This document shows, in pieces, positions 1-7,523 of a stretch of 64,000 bases of DNA; position 1 is the stretch's first letter; every line of letters begins with the position of its first letter. The notes under the pieces were generated by a model. That model did not search any database. It had not been told where the DNA came from and saw only the letters and a program-made list of their open reading frames with translations. A program made the position numbers and the translations under genes. The DNA is from JAJKIP01 sp037200685 (GTDB lineage Bacteria; Bacteroidota; Bacteroidia; Chitinophagales; Chitinophagaceae): the NCBI GenBank assembly GCA_037200685.1, contig JBBCIG010000008.1, positions 310,001-374,000 of the forward strand. Reading direction: 5' to 3'.

Positions 1-39
1 TTATATTTTCACAATGTCCAGGATTTTCTTCTCTGCGTA

Positions 40-268
40 CCCCGTGTACTCTGCGAGATATTTTTTCGCCCAGAGCTATAAGAGAAAAAGAGGTTGTTTT
101 TACCAGTGTTCTGATTTTCTCTATTTGCCTGGCGTACTCTGCGTGATATTTTTTCGCCCAGAGCTATAAGAGAAAAAGAGTTGTTTTTACCAGTGTTCTG
201 ATTTTCTCTGTTTGCCTGGCGTACTCTGCGTGATATTTTTTCGCCCAGAGCTATAAGAGAAAAAGAGA
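40..268. repeat. Tandem repeat, about 87-88 bp unit, nearly three copies
   Basis: The block CGCCCAGAGCTATAAGAGAA recurs at about 67, 154 and 241, giving periods of 88 and 87. Each unit also holds a GTACTCTGCG segment and a TTTTTACCAGTGTTCTG segment. Copies differ by only a few bases, so the array is recent or kept homogeneous. It fills the gene-free stretch 1-314, where no convincing ORF is seen. The CTCTGCGT wording resembles low-complexity intergenic repeats elsewhere in the window. Confidence 0.85.
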
Positions 269-314
269 TTATATTATAGTGCCTTCTCTTTCTCTCCTTT
301 TCTCTTTTATTCTC

Positions 315-809
315 TTAGCCAAAAATTTCTTCCACTTTCTTAAACCGGTAATCAAACACCGCCTTCAATTTTCTTTTTACATATAACGCATTGGCGATGT
401 TTCCAATTATCCAAAACGGGTTTTCATAATGAACAATATCCGTCATTTCCGTACCGCCTGGTATTGCTTTAAAAAAATGCTGGTGGTGCCAGAGACGGTA
501 AGGGCCTTTGCGCTGTTCATCAACAAAAAACTCTTTTTCTTTTACATGCGTTATTTCTGTCATCCAGTAAAGCGGTATTCCTAACAACGGCTTTAATTTA
601 TATTCTATCACCTGGCCGGGATAGATGCTTTCCCCATGATATTTCGAGATGATTTTAAAATTCATTCCCGGCGGAGTGATCAGTTGTAAATTTGCATGGC
701 TGGCAAAGAAATCCCAGACCGCGGGTACTGAAGCGGGGATCTGCTGAATTCTTTTAAATGAATAGATGGCCAAAGGTTTTAGATTTAAATTCGATACATT
801 ATCATTCAA
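315..809 (-). CDS. SRPBCC (START-like) ligand-binding family protein
   Basis: This 164-residue protein has the helix-grip pattern of SRPBCC proteins of the cell-division-inhibitor-like/CoxG type: an opening beta strand (YSFKRIQQIPAS), then AVWDFFASHANLQLITPP, and a C-terminal amphipathic helix. These proteins bind small hydrophobic ligands in a central cavity, but the ligand is unknown here. No signal peptide is visible, so it is probably cytoplasmic. The start lies only 12 bases from the divergent helicase start. The first 12 residues are not typical of the family, so the true start may be slightly downstream, though no other ATG is close. Confidence 0.7.
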   Translation of the reverse strand: MNDNVSNLNLKPLAIYSFKRIQQIPASVPAVWDFFASHANLQLITPPGMNFKIISKYHGESIYPGQVIEYKLKPLLGIPLYWMTEITHVKEKEFFVDEQRKGPYRLWHHQHFFKAIPGGTEMTDIVHYENPFWIIGNIANALYVKRKLKAVFDYRFKKVEEIFG

Positions 810-821
810 AGTACAAGGTAA

Positions 822-3800
822 ATGTCATTCAATAAAGATAGATTAGAAAAAAAGTTCAGCGAAGAATATGAAAGACTGAATGAAAAACAGCAGTTAGCTG
901 TTGATACCATTGAAGGGCCGGTGATGGTAATTGCCGGGCCGGGCACGGGAAAAACGCAGATACTGGCAAGCCGTATCGGCAAGATTTTATTGGAGACGGA
1001 TGCGCTGCCGGGAAACATTTTATGTCTTACTTATACCGATGCTGGCGTAGTCGCCATGCGCAAAAGGTTATTAAAATTCATCGGGCCTGATGCATACAAA
1101 GTAAATATTTACACCTTTCATGCTTTTTGTAATGATGTAATACAGGAAAACCTTTCCTTATTTGAAAAGACATCGCTGGACCCTGTTTCTGAACTCGAAA
1201 AAATTCAATTCTTCAAAGAATTGATTGACGCCTTTCCTAAAAATCACCCACTGAAAAGATACCGTGGTGATGTTTATTTTGAAGTAAAAAACCTGCAATC
1301 GCTGTTCAGCACGATGAAGCGGGAAGGCTGGGCGCCCTTATTTATTAACCAGAAAATTGATGAATACATTCACAGCCTGCATACCCGTGATGAATTTATT
1401 TATAAAAGAAAATATAAAGAATACAATGCAGGTGACCTGAAGAAAGATAAGATAGAAGAAGAAAAAGAAAAGATGGAAAGGTTAAGGGCGGCCGTTAGTG
1501 AGTTTGACCGCTTCCAGGAACTGATGCGCAAAAAAAATCGTTATGATTTTGATGACATGATCAACTGGGTGATCAGGGCCTTTGAAGAAAATAAAAATTT
1601 ACTGGCAAACTACCAGGAAAAATACCAATACATCCTTGTGGATGAATACCAGGATACCAGCGGTACACAAAATAGGTTGGTGGAATTATTGATTAGTTAT
1701 TGGGACAAACCCAATGTATTTGTAGTAGGCGATGATGATCAGAGTATCTATCGTTTCCAGGGCGCCAACGTAGAAAACATGCTGCAGTTCGCGGATAATT
1801 ATAAAAATGACCTGCTGACGGTTGTGCTCACCAATAATTATCGCTCTACGCAACCGATACTGGATATATCCAAAACGCTTATCAACAGGAATGATGAACG
1901 ATTGGTAAAACAATTACCCAACCTCAGCAAAGAGCTTTTATCCGCACATCCTCTTATCCGCACATTAACACATTTACCTGCAATTAAAGAATATGAGACG
2001 CAACGACAGGAAATGATCGGTATTGCGAAAGAAGTGCAACATTTAGTTGCCGAAGGCACTGCACCAGGAAGAATTGGTATTATTTATAAAGAAAATAAAT
2101 ACGGCGAGGAGCTGGCGCAATATTTCAAACTATTAAACATTCCTGTTTACAGCAAACGGCACCTGAATATTTTGGAATTGCCGTTAGCAAGAAAGATCAT
2201 TTTATTATTAAAATACCTGGCAGCCGAACACTATATTTCCTACAGCGGTGATGAAATGCTATTTGAAATTCTACATTTTGACTGGTTTCATATCTCATCA
2301 ATAGATATTGCGAAGCTCAGTATTGAAACGGCAGAAAAGAGATATGACGATAAATCCATTTCAATAAGAAGGTTGCTGCATGATAAATCGAAAGAGCCCG
2401 CTAAAGATCTTTTCAGCAAAACGTTACCTGAACGCTTAATCAATGCTTCGACTATCATCGAAAAGCTTATTGCCAAAGTACCGAATCTTACGTTGCAGCA
2501 GCTTTTGGAAAATATTATCCGTGAGGCCGGCGTATTAAACCATATCATGCAAAGCGATGATAAGCATTGGCAACTGCAGATATTAACAGGCTTGTTCGAG
2601 TTTATAAAAGACGAAGCACACCGTGATCCGTTCATGACGCTGCAACAACTCGTCAATCTTATTGAGCTGATGGAAAAAGAAGGAATTTCTTTACCATTGG
2701 TACAGGTAAGCGGTAGTGATAAAGGCGTGAACCTGATGACAGCACATGGCTCTAAGGGTTTGGAGTTTGAATACATTTTTCTTGCCGGTTGCAATGCGGC
2801 CTTCTGGGAAAAGAAAAGAAAACCCGGTGGTGGTTATAGTTTACCCGACACGATGTTTTCTTCGCAGCCAAAACAAAAAGATGATGAAGAACTTCGACGG
2901 TTATTTTATGTAGCGCTGACAAGAGCGGAACAACACCTTATTATTTCTTACAGCAAATTTAAAAATGATGGCAAAGAACTGGAACCGTCCATGTTCATTG
3001 CGGAAATATTAGACCAGCATGAACTGCCATTGGAAAAAATGTTTATAGATAGTGAAACACTTTCTGAATTCACCATTCTTCATTTTGGAGAAACCGCAGC
3101 CCCAGAGATAGAAAAAATAGAAGAAGAGTTCATCGGCCGCTTGCTGGATAAATTTGTGATGAACGTAACGGCGTTGAACAATTATTTAAAATGCCCGCTT
3201 GAATTTTATTTTAAAAATCTCATCCGCATCCCATCACCTAAAAATGAAGCAACGGAGTTTGGTTCGGCTGTTCACCATGCATTGGAAAAACTTTTCCGTA
3301 AAATGCAGGATGGCGGAAAAAATATATTTCCACTTAAAGAAGAATTTATCGCCGACTTTGAATGGTACATGAACCGCCATCGTGAAAATTTTACCAAAGA
3401 GCAGTTTGACCGGAGAATGGAATACGGCCTTGAAGTGTTGAGCAATTACTACATCAAATACGTTGATAGTTTTAATAAGATCGTCGCCATTGAAAGAAAC
3501 ATAAGAAATATCGTTGTCAATGAGGTTCCGTTAAAGGGTAAATTGGATAAACTTGAATTTGACGGCAAGTCCGTAAACGTTGTTGATTATAAAACCGGCG
3601 ATCCTGATAAAGCCAAAGAAAGATTGAAAGGTCCTTCCGATAAAGACCCGAATGGTGGTGATTACTGGCGGCAGGCCGTGTTTTATAAAATCCTTGTTGA
3701 TAATTATGAACAGAAAGGATGGAAAGCGGTCAGCACCGAATTTGATTTTATAGAACCGGATAAAAAGAAAAATTTCCGTAAAGAAAAGATCACTATTTCA

Positions 3801-3965
3801 CCGGCTGATATTACTACCGTCACGCAACAAATCAGCGATACATGGGAAAAAATACAAAACCGTGATTTTTACATTGGCTGCGGCAAAGAAGATTGTCATT
3901 GGTGCAATTTTGTTAAAACAAATAACCTCGCCGTGGAGCTGCACGAGATAGAAGAAGATAACTAA
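822..3965 (+). CDS. UvrD-family helicase with C-terminal PD-(D/E)XK nuclease (AddAB-like)
   Basis: A 1047-residue superfamily 1A DNA helicase. Walker A is GPGTGKT at residues 39-45, motif Ia follows (LCLTYTDAG), Walker B/motif II is VDEYQDTS near 273-280, and GDDDQSIYRFQGA is motif III. A VSGSDKGVNLMTAHGSKGLE segment gives motif V and VALTRAEQ motif VI. From about residue 780 a RecB/AddB-type nuclease begins (LNNYLKCPLEFYFK) with the catalytic DYKTG. A cysteine near 789 and a C-x4-C-x2-C cluster near 1021-1029 match the iron-sulfur staple of AddB-like nucleases. Likely role: recombinational repair or DNA-end processing as a single-chain enzyme. The start codon is supported by the domain beginning soon after it. 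Confidence 0.88.
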   Translation: MSFNKDRLEKKFSEEYERLNEKQQLAVDTIEGPVMVIAGPGTGKTQILASRIGKILLETDALPGNILCLTYTDAGVVAMRKRLLKFIGPDAYKVNIYTFHAFCNDVIQENLSLFEKTSLDPVSELEKIQFFKELIDAFPKNHPLKRYRGDVYFEVKNLQSLFSTMKREGWAPLFINQKIDEYIHSLHTRDEFIYKRKYKEYNAGDLKKDKIEEEKEKMERLRAAVSEFDRFQELMRKKNRYDFDDMINWVIRAFEENKNLLANYQEKYQYILVDEYQDTSGTQNRLVELLISYWDKPNVFVVGDDDQSIYRFQGANVENMLQFADNYKNDLLTVVLTNNYRSTQPILDISKTLINRNDERLVKQLPNLSKELLSAHPLIRTLTHLPAIKEYETQRQEMIGIAKEVQHLVAEGTAPGRIGIIYKENKYGEELAQYFKLLNIPVYSKRHLNILELPLARKIILLLKYLAAEHYISYSGDEMLFEILHFDWFHISSIDIAKLSIETAEKRYDDKSISIRRLLHDKSKEPAKDLFSKTLPERLINASTIIEKLIAKVPNLTLQQLLENIIREAGVLNHIMQSDDKHWQLQILTGLFEFIKDEAHRDPFMTLQQLVNLIELMEKEGISLPLVQVSGSDKGVNLMTAHGSKGLEFEYIFLAGCNAAFWEKKRKPGGGYSLPDTMFSSQPKQKDDEELRRLFYVALTRAEQHLIISYSKFKNDGKELEPSMFIAEILDQHELPLEKMFIDSETLSEFTILHFGETAAPEIEKIEEEFIGRLLDKFVMNVTALNNYLKCPLEFYFKNLIRIPSPKNEATEFGSAVHHALEKLFRKMQDGGKNIFPLKEEFIADFEWYMNRHRENFTKEQFDRRMEYGLEVLSNYYIKYVDSFNKIVAIERNIRNIVVNEVPLKGKLDKLEFDGKSVNVVDYKTGDPDKAKERLKGPSDKDPNGGDYWRQAVFYKILVDNYEQKGWKAVSTEFDFIEPDKKKNFRKEKITISPADITTVTQQISDTWEKIQNRDFYIGCGKEDCHWCNFVKTNNLAVELHEIEEDN

Positions 3966-4020
3966 CCCGGCATTTACCAGATTTATGGGATCATTAGGAA
4001 ATGTTTGCCGGTAAACGGCT

Positions 4021-4028
4021 TAAGTTTG
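4021..4028 (+). promoter_or_regulatory. Bacteroidota -7 box upstream of the Ig-like lipoprotein gene
   Basis: TAAGTTTG matches TAnnTTTG and ends 10 bases before the ATG at 4039. A TTTG at 4004-4007 is closer than the usual -33 spacing, so only the -7 half is convincing. Confidence 0.4.
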
Positions 4029-4038
4029 CAAACCTTAT

Positions 4039-5466
4039 ATGAAGAAATTTACCCTGATAAAAATATTTTCTTTCGTATCCCTGCTGTCTATTTTATTTTC
4101 TCAAATGGTAGTGCAGACAGGCTGCGCCAACATCATTCCACCGGAAGGCGGCGCCAGGGATTCACTTCCTCCCCTACTTACAAAAGCCACTCCACAAAAT
4201 AATTCAAGAAATTTCACCGGCGACAGGATCAATTTATCCTTCGATGAATACATTGATATTGATAACCCGCAGCAAAACATGATCATTTCCCCTGTTCCCA
4301 GGAATACACCAAACGTTAAAAGGAACCTGAACACACTTATCGTTAAGCTCAGGGATTCTTTGGAAGCGAACACGACTTATTCTATCAACTTCGCCAATTC
4401 CATCAAAGATGTGAATGAAGGAAACATCATGAAGAATTTCACGTATGTTTTTTCAACAGGCTCTTATATAGATTCATTGCAATTAAATGGGAGGGTTGTA
4501 TTAGCGGAAACAGGAGATACCGATTCCACGTTGACGATTATGCTTCATAAAACCGGGGAAGATTCTGCCCTGAGAAAAGAGCGGCCACGTTATATCGCTA
4601 AACTTGATGGAAAGGGCCGGTTCAATTTTAAAAATCTCCCGCCCGGTACCTATTATATATATGCATTAAAAGATGAAGGCGGCAGTTATCTCTATCTCGA
4701 TGAAAAGCGAACCTTTGCTTTCGCTAATTCACCTGTTACTACCGGTCAACCTGATTCTGTTATTTTATATGCATATTCCAATCAAAATGCACCGGCAACA
4801 CATTCAACCAGTACGGTTTCACCTTCCCGCAATCAGCCAAGAACTTCCGCTGATAAGCGATTGAAAGTGCAAACCAGCCTCGAAGGAGGTAAACAGGATT
4901 TGCTCGAAAAATTTGTTTTCAAGTTTGAAACGCCGTTGAAGAATTTTGATTCCACTAAAATCCGTCTCACTACGGACAGTACATTCATTCCTGTCAACGG
5001 TTATCATTGGGAGTTTGATAGTACCATGAAAACAGCTACGCTTCTTTATCAATGGAAAGAAAAAACATTATATAATTTTATTTTAGAAAAAGAGTTTGCT
5101 ACCGATACCCTCGGCCAGCAATTATTAAAAGGAGATACACTGAGTTTTTCTACGAAGGCCACTGCTGAATATGGAAAGCTGTCGCTTCGTTTCCGCAACC
5201 TCGATCTTTCTAAAAACCCCGTATTACAATTTGTACAAAATAATGCTGTTATAAAATCATTCCCGCTTACTTCTGAAGTATTGACGCAGCCTTTGTTCCT
5301 GCCGGGGGAATATAATCTCCGTATTTTATATGATAATAATAAAAACGGCAAATGGGATCCCGGTGAATTCTTCGGCAAGCACCTGCAACCCGAATTAGTA
5401 AAACCGCTTGAAAGAAAAATTAATGTCAGGCCCAACTGGAGTGATGAAATTCAAATTGCCCTGTAG
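4039..5466 (+). CDS. Ig-like domain (Big_5/SbsA-type) lipoprotein
   Basis: A 475-residue protein starting with a lipoprotein signal: charged MKKFTLIK, a hydrophobic stretch, and a lipobox ending QTGC near residue 29. The first mature domain (residues about 40-140: PPLLTKATP, INLSFDEYI, TYSINFANSIKDVNEGN) is the Big_5 Ig-like fold common in Bacteroidota surface lipoproteins. A carboxypeptidase-regulatory-like beta sandwich (GKGRFNFKNLPPGTYYIYAL) follows, and the C-terminus contains a calcium-loop-like NNKNGKWDPG. It is probably membrane-anchored and structural, with no catalytic residues seen. It lies directly upstream of recR, a neighbourhood I believe is frequent in this group. Confidence 0.75.
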   Translation: MKKFTLIKIFSFVSLLSILFSQMVVQTGCANIIPPEGGARDSLPPLLTKATPQNNSRNFTGDRINLSFDEYIDIDNPQQNMIISPVPRNTPNVKRNLNTLIVKLRDSLEANTTYSINFANSIKDVNEGNIMKNFTYVFSTGSYIDSLQLNGRVVLAETGDTDSTLTIMLHKTGEDSALRKERPRYIAKLDGKGRFNFKNLPPGTYYIYALKDEGGSYLYLDEKRTFAFANSPVTTGQPDSVILYAYSNQNAPATHSTSTVSPSRNQPRTSADKRLKVQTSLEGGKQDLLEKFVFKFETPLKNFDSTKIRLTTDSTFIPVNGYHWEFDSTMKTATLLYQWKEKTLYNFILEKEFATDTLGQQLLKGDTLSFSTKATAEYGKLSLRFRNLDLSKNPVLQFVQNNAVIKSFPLTSEVLTQPLFLPGEYNLRILYDNNKNGKWDPGEFFGKHLQPELVKPLERKINVRPNWSDEIQIAL

Positions 5467-5566
5467 TTCATAGTTAATTGCTCATAGTTCATTGTAGTGC
5501 TCTCGGACTATAAACTATCAACAAATGAACTTGCTTTCTATGAACCATGAACTATCAACTTCTTCT

Positions 5567-5574
5567 TACCTTTG
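5567..5574 (+). promoter_or_regulatory. -7 box of recR, implying a very short or absent leader
   Basis: TACCTTTG matches TAnnTTTG exactly and ends four bases before the chosen recR ATG at 5579. A start site 5-7 bases downstream would fall at or in the start codon. No TTTG lies at the right distance for a -33 box. The upstream 5467-5560 is a low-complexity run of ATAGTTCAT/ACTATCAAC words. Confidence 0.5.
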
Positions 5575-5578
5575 CCCC

Positions 5579-6199
5579 ATGCAATTCTCTTCCTCGCTTT
5601 TAGAAAATGCTGTCAACGAGTTTGCCAAACTTCCCGGTATTGGTAAAAAAACTGCGTTGCGTTTAGTATTGCATATTTTAAAACAGGAGAATACCGATGT
5701 TACCCGCTTCAGCGAAACTATTGCCCGCATGCGGACTGAAATAAAATTCTGTCACCGTTGTTTCAATGTAGCCGATGGTGATTTTTGTTCCATCTGTGCC
5801 AATTCCATGCGAAAGCAAGAAGTCATTTGCGTAGTAGAAAACATCCGCGACGTCATCGCTATTGAAAGTACACAGCAATACAGCGGCACCTACCATGTGC
5901 TCAATGGCGTTATATCCCCGTTGGATGGCATCGGCCCCGACCAGTTAAACATTGATTCACTTATCAATCGTATCGAAAAAGAAAACACTGAAGAGCTCAT
6001 CTTTGCCCTCAATCCCACCATCCAGGGCGACACTACTATATATTATATACAAAAAAAGATCAATAAGGCCTCGCTTCGCATCACCACTATTGCCCGCGGC
6101 ATCGCTTTTGGCGGCGAACTTGAATACGCCGACGAGATGACCCTCGGAAGAAGCCTTCAAAACCGCCTGCCGGTGGAGAGCTACGTAGCCAATAAATAG
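5579..6199 (+). CDS. recR: Recombination mediator RecR
   Basis: A 206-residue RecR, the usual length. An N-terminal helix-hairpin-helix (FAKLPGIGKKTALRLVLHIL) is followed by a four-cysteine zinc finger at C58, C61, C70 and C73. A TOPRIM domain (ICVVENIRDVIAIES through PTIQGDTT) comes next, then the C-terminal RITTIARGIAFGGELEYADE signature. With RecF/RecO it loads RecA at gaps. An in-frame ATG at 5525 exists, but its extra 18 codons are read from low-complexity intergenic repeat, so the start at 5579 is preferred; this also matches family N-termini. Confidence 0.95.
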   Translation: MQFSSSLLENAVNEFAKLPGIGKKTALRLVLHILKQENTDVTRFSETIARMRTEIKFCHRCFNVADGDFCSICANSMRKQEVICVVENIRDVIAIESTQQYSGTYHVLNGVISPLDGIGPDQLNIDSLINRIEKENTEELIFALNPTIQGDTTIYYIQKKINKASLRITTIARGIAFGGELEYADEMTLGRSLQNRLPVESYVANK

Positions 6200-6200
6200 C

Positions 6201-6231
6201 TTTGACTTTTAAAGATTAACTTTTACCTTTG
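6201..6231 (+). promoter_or_regulatory. Promoter of the methionine synthase operon
   Basis: TTTG at 6201-6204, a 19-base spacer and TACCTTTG at 6224-6231 fit the Bacteroidota housekeeping promoter exactly. The predicted start site (about 6237-6239) falls at the 5' edge of the candidate riboswitch. Confidence 0.75.
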
Positions 6232-6239
6232 TCCCACAT

Positions 6240-6293
6240 GGGCGGATTTGTTTATTGTTCGGCCCGAAAAACGGAACTAATAAACGTCAAAGA
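6240..6293 (+). promoter_or_regulatory. Candidate SAM-II-like riboswitch upstream of split metH
   Basis: An H-type pseudoknot can be drawn. Stem P1 pairs GGGC (6240-6243) with GCCC (6262-6265). P2 pairs GTTTATT in the P1 loop (6250-6256) with AATAAAC (6279-6285), a perfect 7-bp match. The loop carries GGATTTG, resembling the conserved GATTTG of SAM-II, and the 3' end reads GTCAAAG, close to the SAM-II GCTAAAG tail. SAM-II occurs in Bacteroidota upstream of methionine genes. The L3 sequence is not a clean consensus match, so the call rests on topology plus gene context. Confidence 0.45.
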
Positions 6294-6340
6294 AACTTCA
6301 CTTCAGTTTCCCAGCGTTTACATAGTTCAAAGAGTAATGA

Positions 6341-6405
6341 TGTAACCAGCGACATTATCACGGATCATCGCCTGTTGCGTCGCACTCTTCAACGTCCCGT
6401 AACAC
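6341..6405 (-). repeat. Dispersed intergenic repeat, copy A, in the metH leader
   Basis: On the minus strand it carries AGAGTGCGACGCAACAG, then GCGATGAT and ATAATGTCGCTGG. It aligns over about 65 bases with the copies at 30571 and 62955. It lies between the aptamer and the ribosome binding site of the metH operon. Confidence 0.75.
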
Positions 6406-6413
6406 AGATCAAC

Positions 6414-6422
6414 AAAGGAGGT
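6414..6422 (+). promoter_or_regulatory. Unusually strong Shine-Dalgarno before metH N-terminal gene
   Basis: AAAGGAGGT lies four bases before the ATG at 6427. Bacteroidota genes rarely use Shine-Dalgarno sequences because the 16S anti-SD is sequestered on the ribosome, so a full match here suggests it may take part in control. Confidence 0.6.
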
Positions 6423-6426
6423 AATT

Positions 6427-7428
6427 ATGTCAACCATTCATGATTTATTAAAACAACGCATTCTTGTCATTGATGGCGCTATGGGCACCATGATACAGCG
6501 TTATAAATTAAGCGAAGGCGATTATCGCGGCGAACGCTTCAAAGATTGGCCTTCCGATCTTAAAGGCAATAATGATTTGTTGTCTATCACACAACCGCAT
6601 ATCATCACCAGCATTCATAAAGAATACCTGGATGCAGGCGCTGATATTATTGAAACAAATACATTCAGCAGCACTGTCATTGCCCAGGCTGATTACAATA
6701 TGCAGGAACTCGCATACGAATTAAACGTCGCATCCGCCAAGTGTGCGAAAGAAGCGATTAAGCAATCCGGTAAACAGGCATGGGTGGCCGGCGCTATCGG
6801 CCCGTTGAATAAAACATTATCATTGTCTCCTGATGTCAACAACCCGGGTTTCCGTGCTGTTACGTTTGATGAAGTAGTCGCTGCCTATTACGAACAGGTG
6901 AAAGGATTGGTTGACGGTGGCGTAGATATTTTATTAATTGAAACCATCTTCGATACATTAAATGCCAAAGCCGCAATATTTGCAATAAAGAAATTCTTTA
7001 GAGATACTGCTACTGAATCTTTGCCTGTTATGATCAGTGGTACCATCACCGATGCATCCGGCAGAACATTAAGCGGCCAAACGCTGGAAGCTTTTTATAC
7101 TTCCATTGCTCATGCTAAACCATTGAGTGTTGGGTTGAATTGTGCACTTGGCGCTAAAGAAATGCGTCCGCATATTGAAGAGTTATCGCAGATATGTTCC
7201 TGTTATGTATCAGCATATCCCAACGCCGGTTTACCAAATGCGATGGGTGAATATGATGAAAACCCTGAAGACACCGCTCATTTTTTAGAAGACTGGGCCA
7301 AAGAAGGTTTTGTAAATATTGTAGGCGGTTGTTGCGGCACCACGCCGGACCATATCCGTCATATCGCAGAACAGGTAAAAAAAGTTAAACCAAGGCAATT
7401 ACCCATCCTTGAAAAAGAATTTGTATGA
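6427..7428 (+). CDS. metH: Methionine synthase, homocysteine-binding half
   Basis: A 333-residue homocysteine S-methyltransferase domain equal to the N-terminal module of cobalamin-dependent MetH. DGAMGTMIQRY opens the barrel, and zinc ligands are the Cys in GLNCALGA (about 239) and the CC pair in GGCCGTTPDHI (about 301-302). It binds homocysteine through zinc and accepts methyl from methylcobalamin held by the partner encoded at 7524. The split gene arrangement is known in Bacteroidota and is not a frameshift: the stop is clean and a separate start follows. Its stop overlaps by four bases (ATGA) with a 32-codon ORF. Confidence 0.92.
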   Translation: MSTIHDLLKQRILVIDGAMGTMIQRYKLSEGDYRGERFKDWPSDLKGNNDLLSITQPHIITSIHKEYLDAGADIIETNTFSSTVIAQADYNMQELAYELNVASAKCAKEAIKQSGKQAWVAGAIGPLNKTLSLSPDVNNPGFRAVTFDEVVAAYYEQVKGLVDGGVDILLIETIFDTLNAKAAIFAIKKFFRDTATESLPVMISGTITDASGRTLSGQTLEAFYTSIAHAKPLSVGLNCALGAKEMRPHIEELSQICSCYVSAYPNAGLPNAMGEYDENPEDTAHFLEDWAKEGFVNIVGGCCGTTPDHIRHIAEQVKKVKPRQLPILEKEFV

Positions 7429-7523
7429 CAACCCCTCAGCTATTAATCATCGCAGCCATTGCTATACTCGCAGTGAATAATTTTTCACTGGTAAAAAATT
7501 TGTTTGTAAAAAAGAAGTTATAG
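7425..7523 (+). CDS. Putative 32-aa membrane micropeptide inside the metH operon
   Basis: The ATG overlaps the stop of the upstream metH half (ATGA) and its TAG directly abuts the ATG of the downstream half (TAGATG), so it fits perfectly as a coupled cistron. The peptide begins MTTPQLLIIAAIAILAVNNF and ends with a basic FVKKKL tail. That is one transmembrane helix followed by positive charges, suggesting an N-out/C-in orientation. No family is recognised. It may be a real micropeptide or merely a translational coupling device; conservation in related operons would decide. Confidence 0.5.
   Translation: MTTPQLLIIAAIAILAVNNFSLVKNLFVKKKL

Noticed and set aside
6255..6443. 62-codon ORF across the metH leader
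   Set aside because: It runs through the aptamer and the dispersed repeat, overlaps the real start of metH and has no protein-like pattern.
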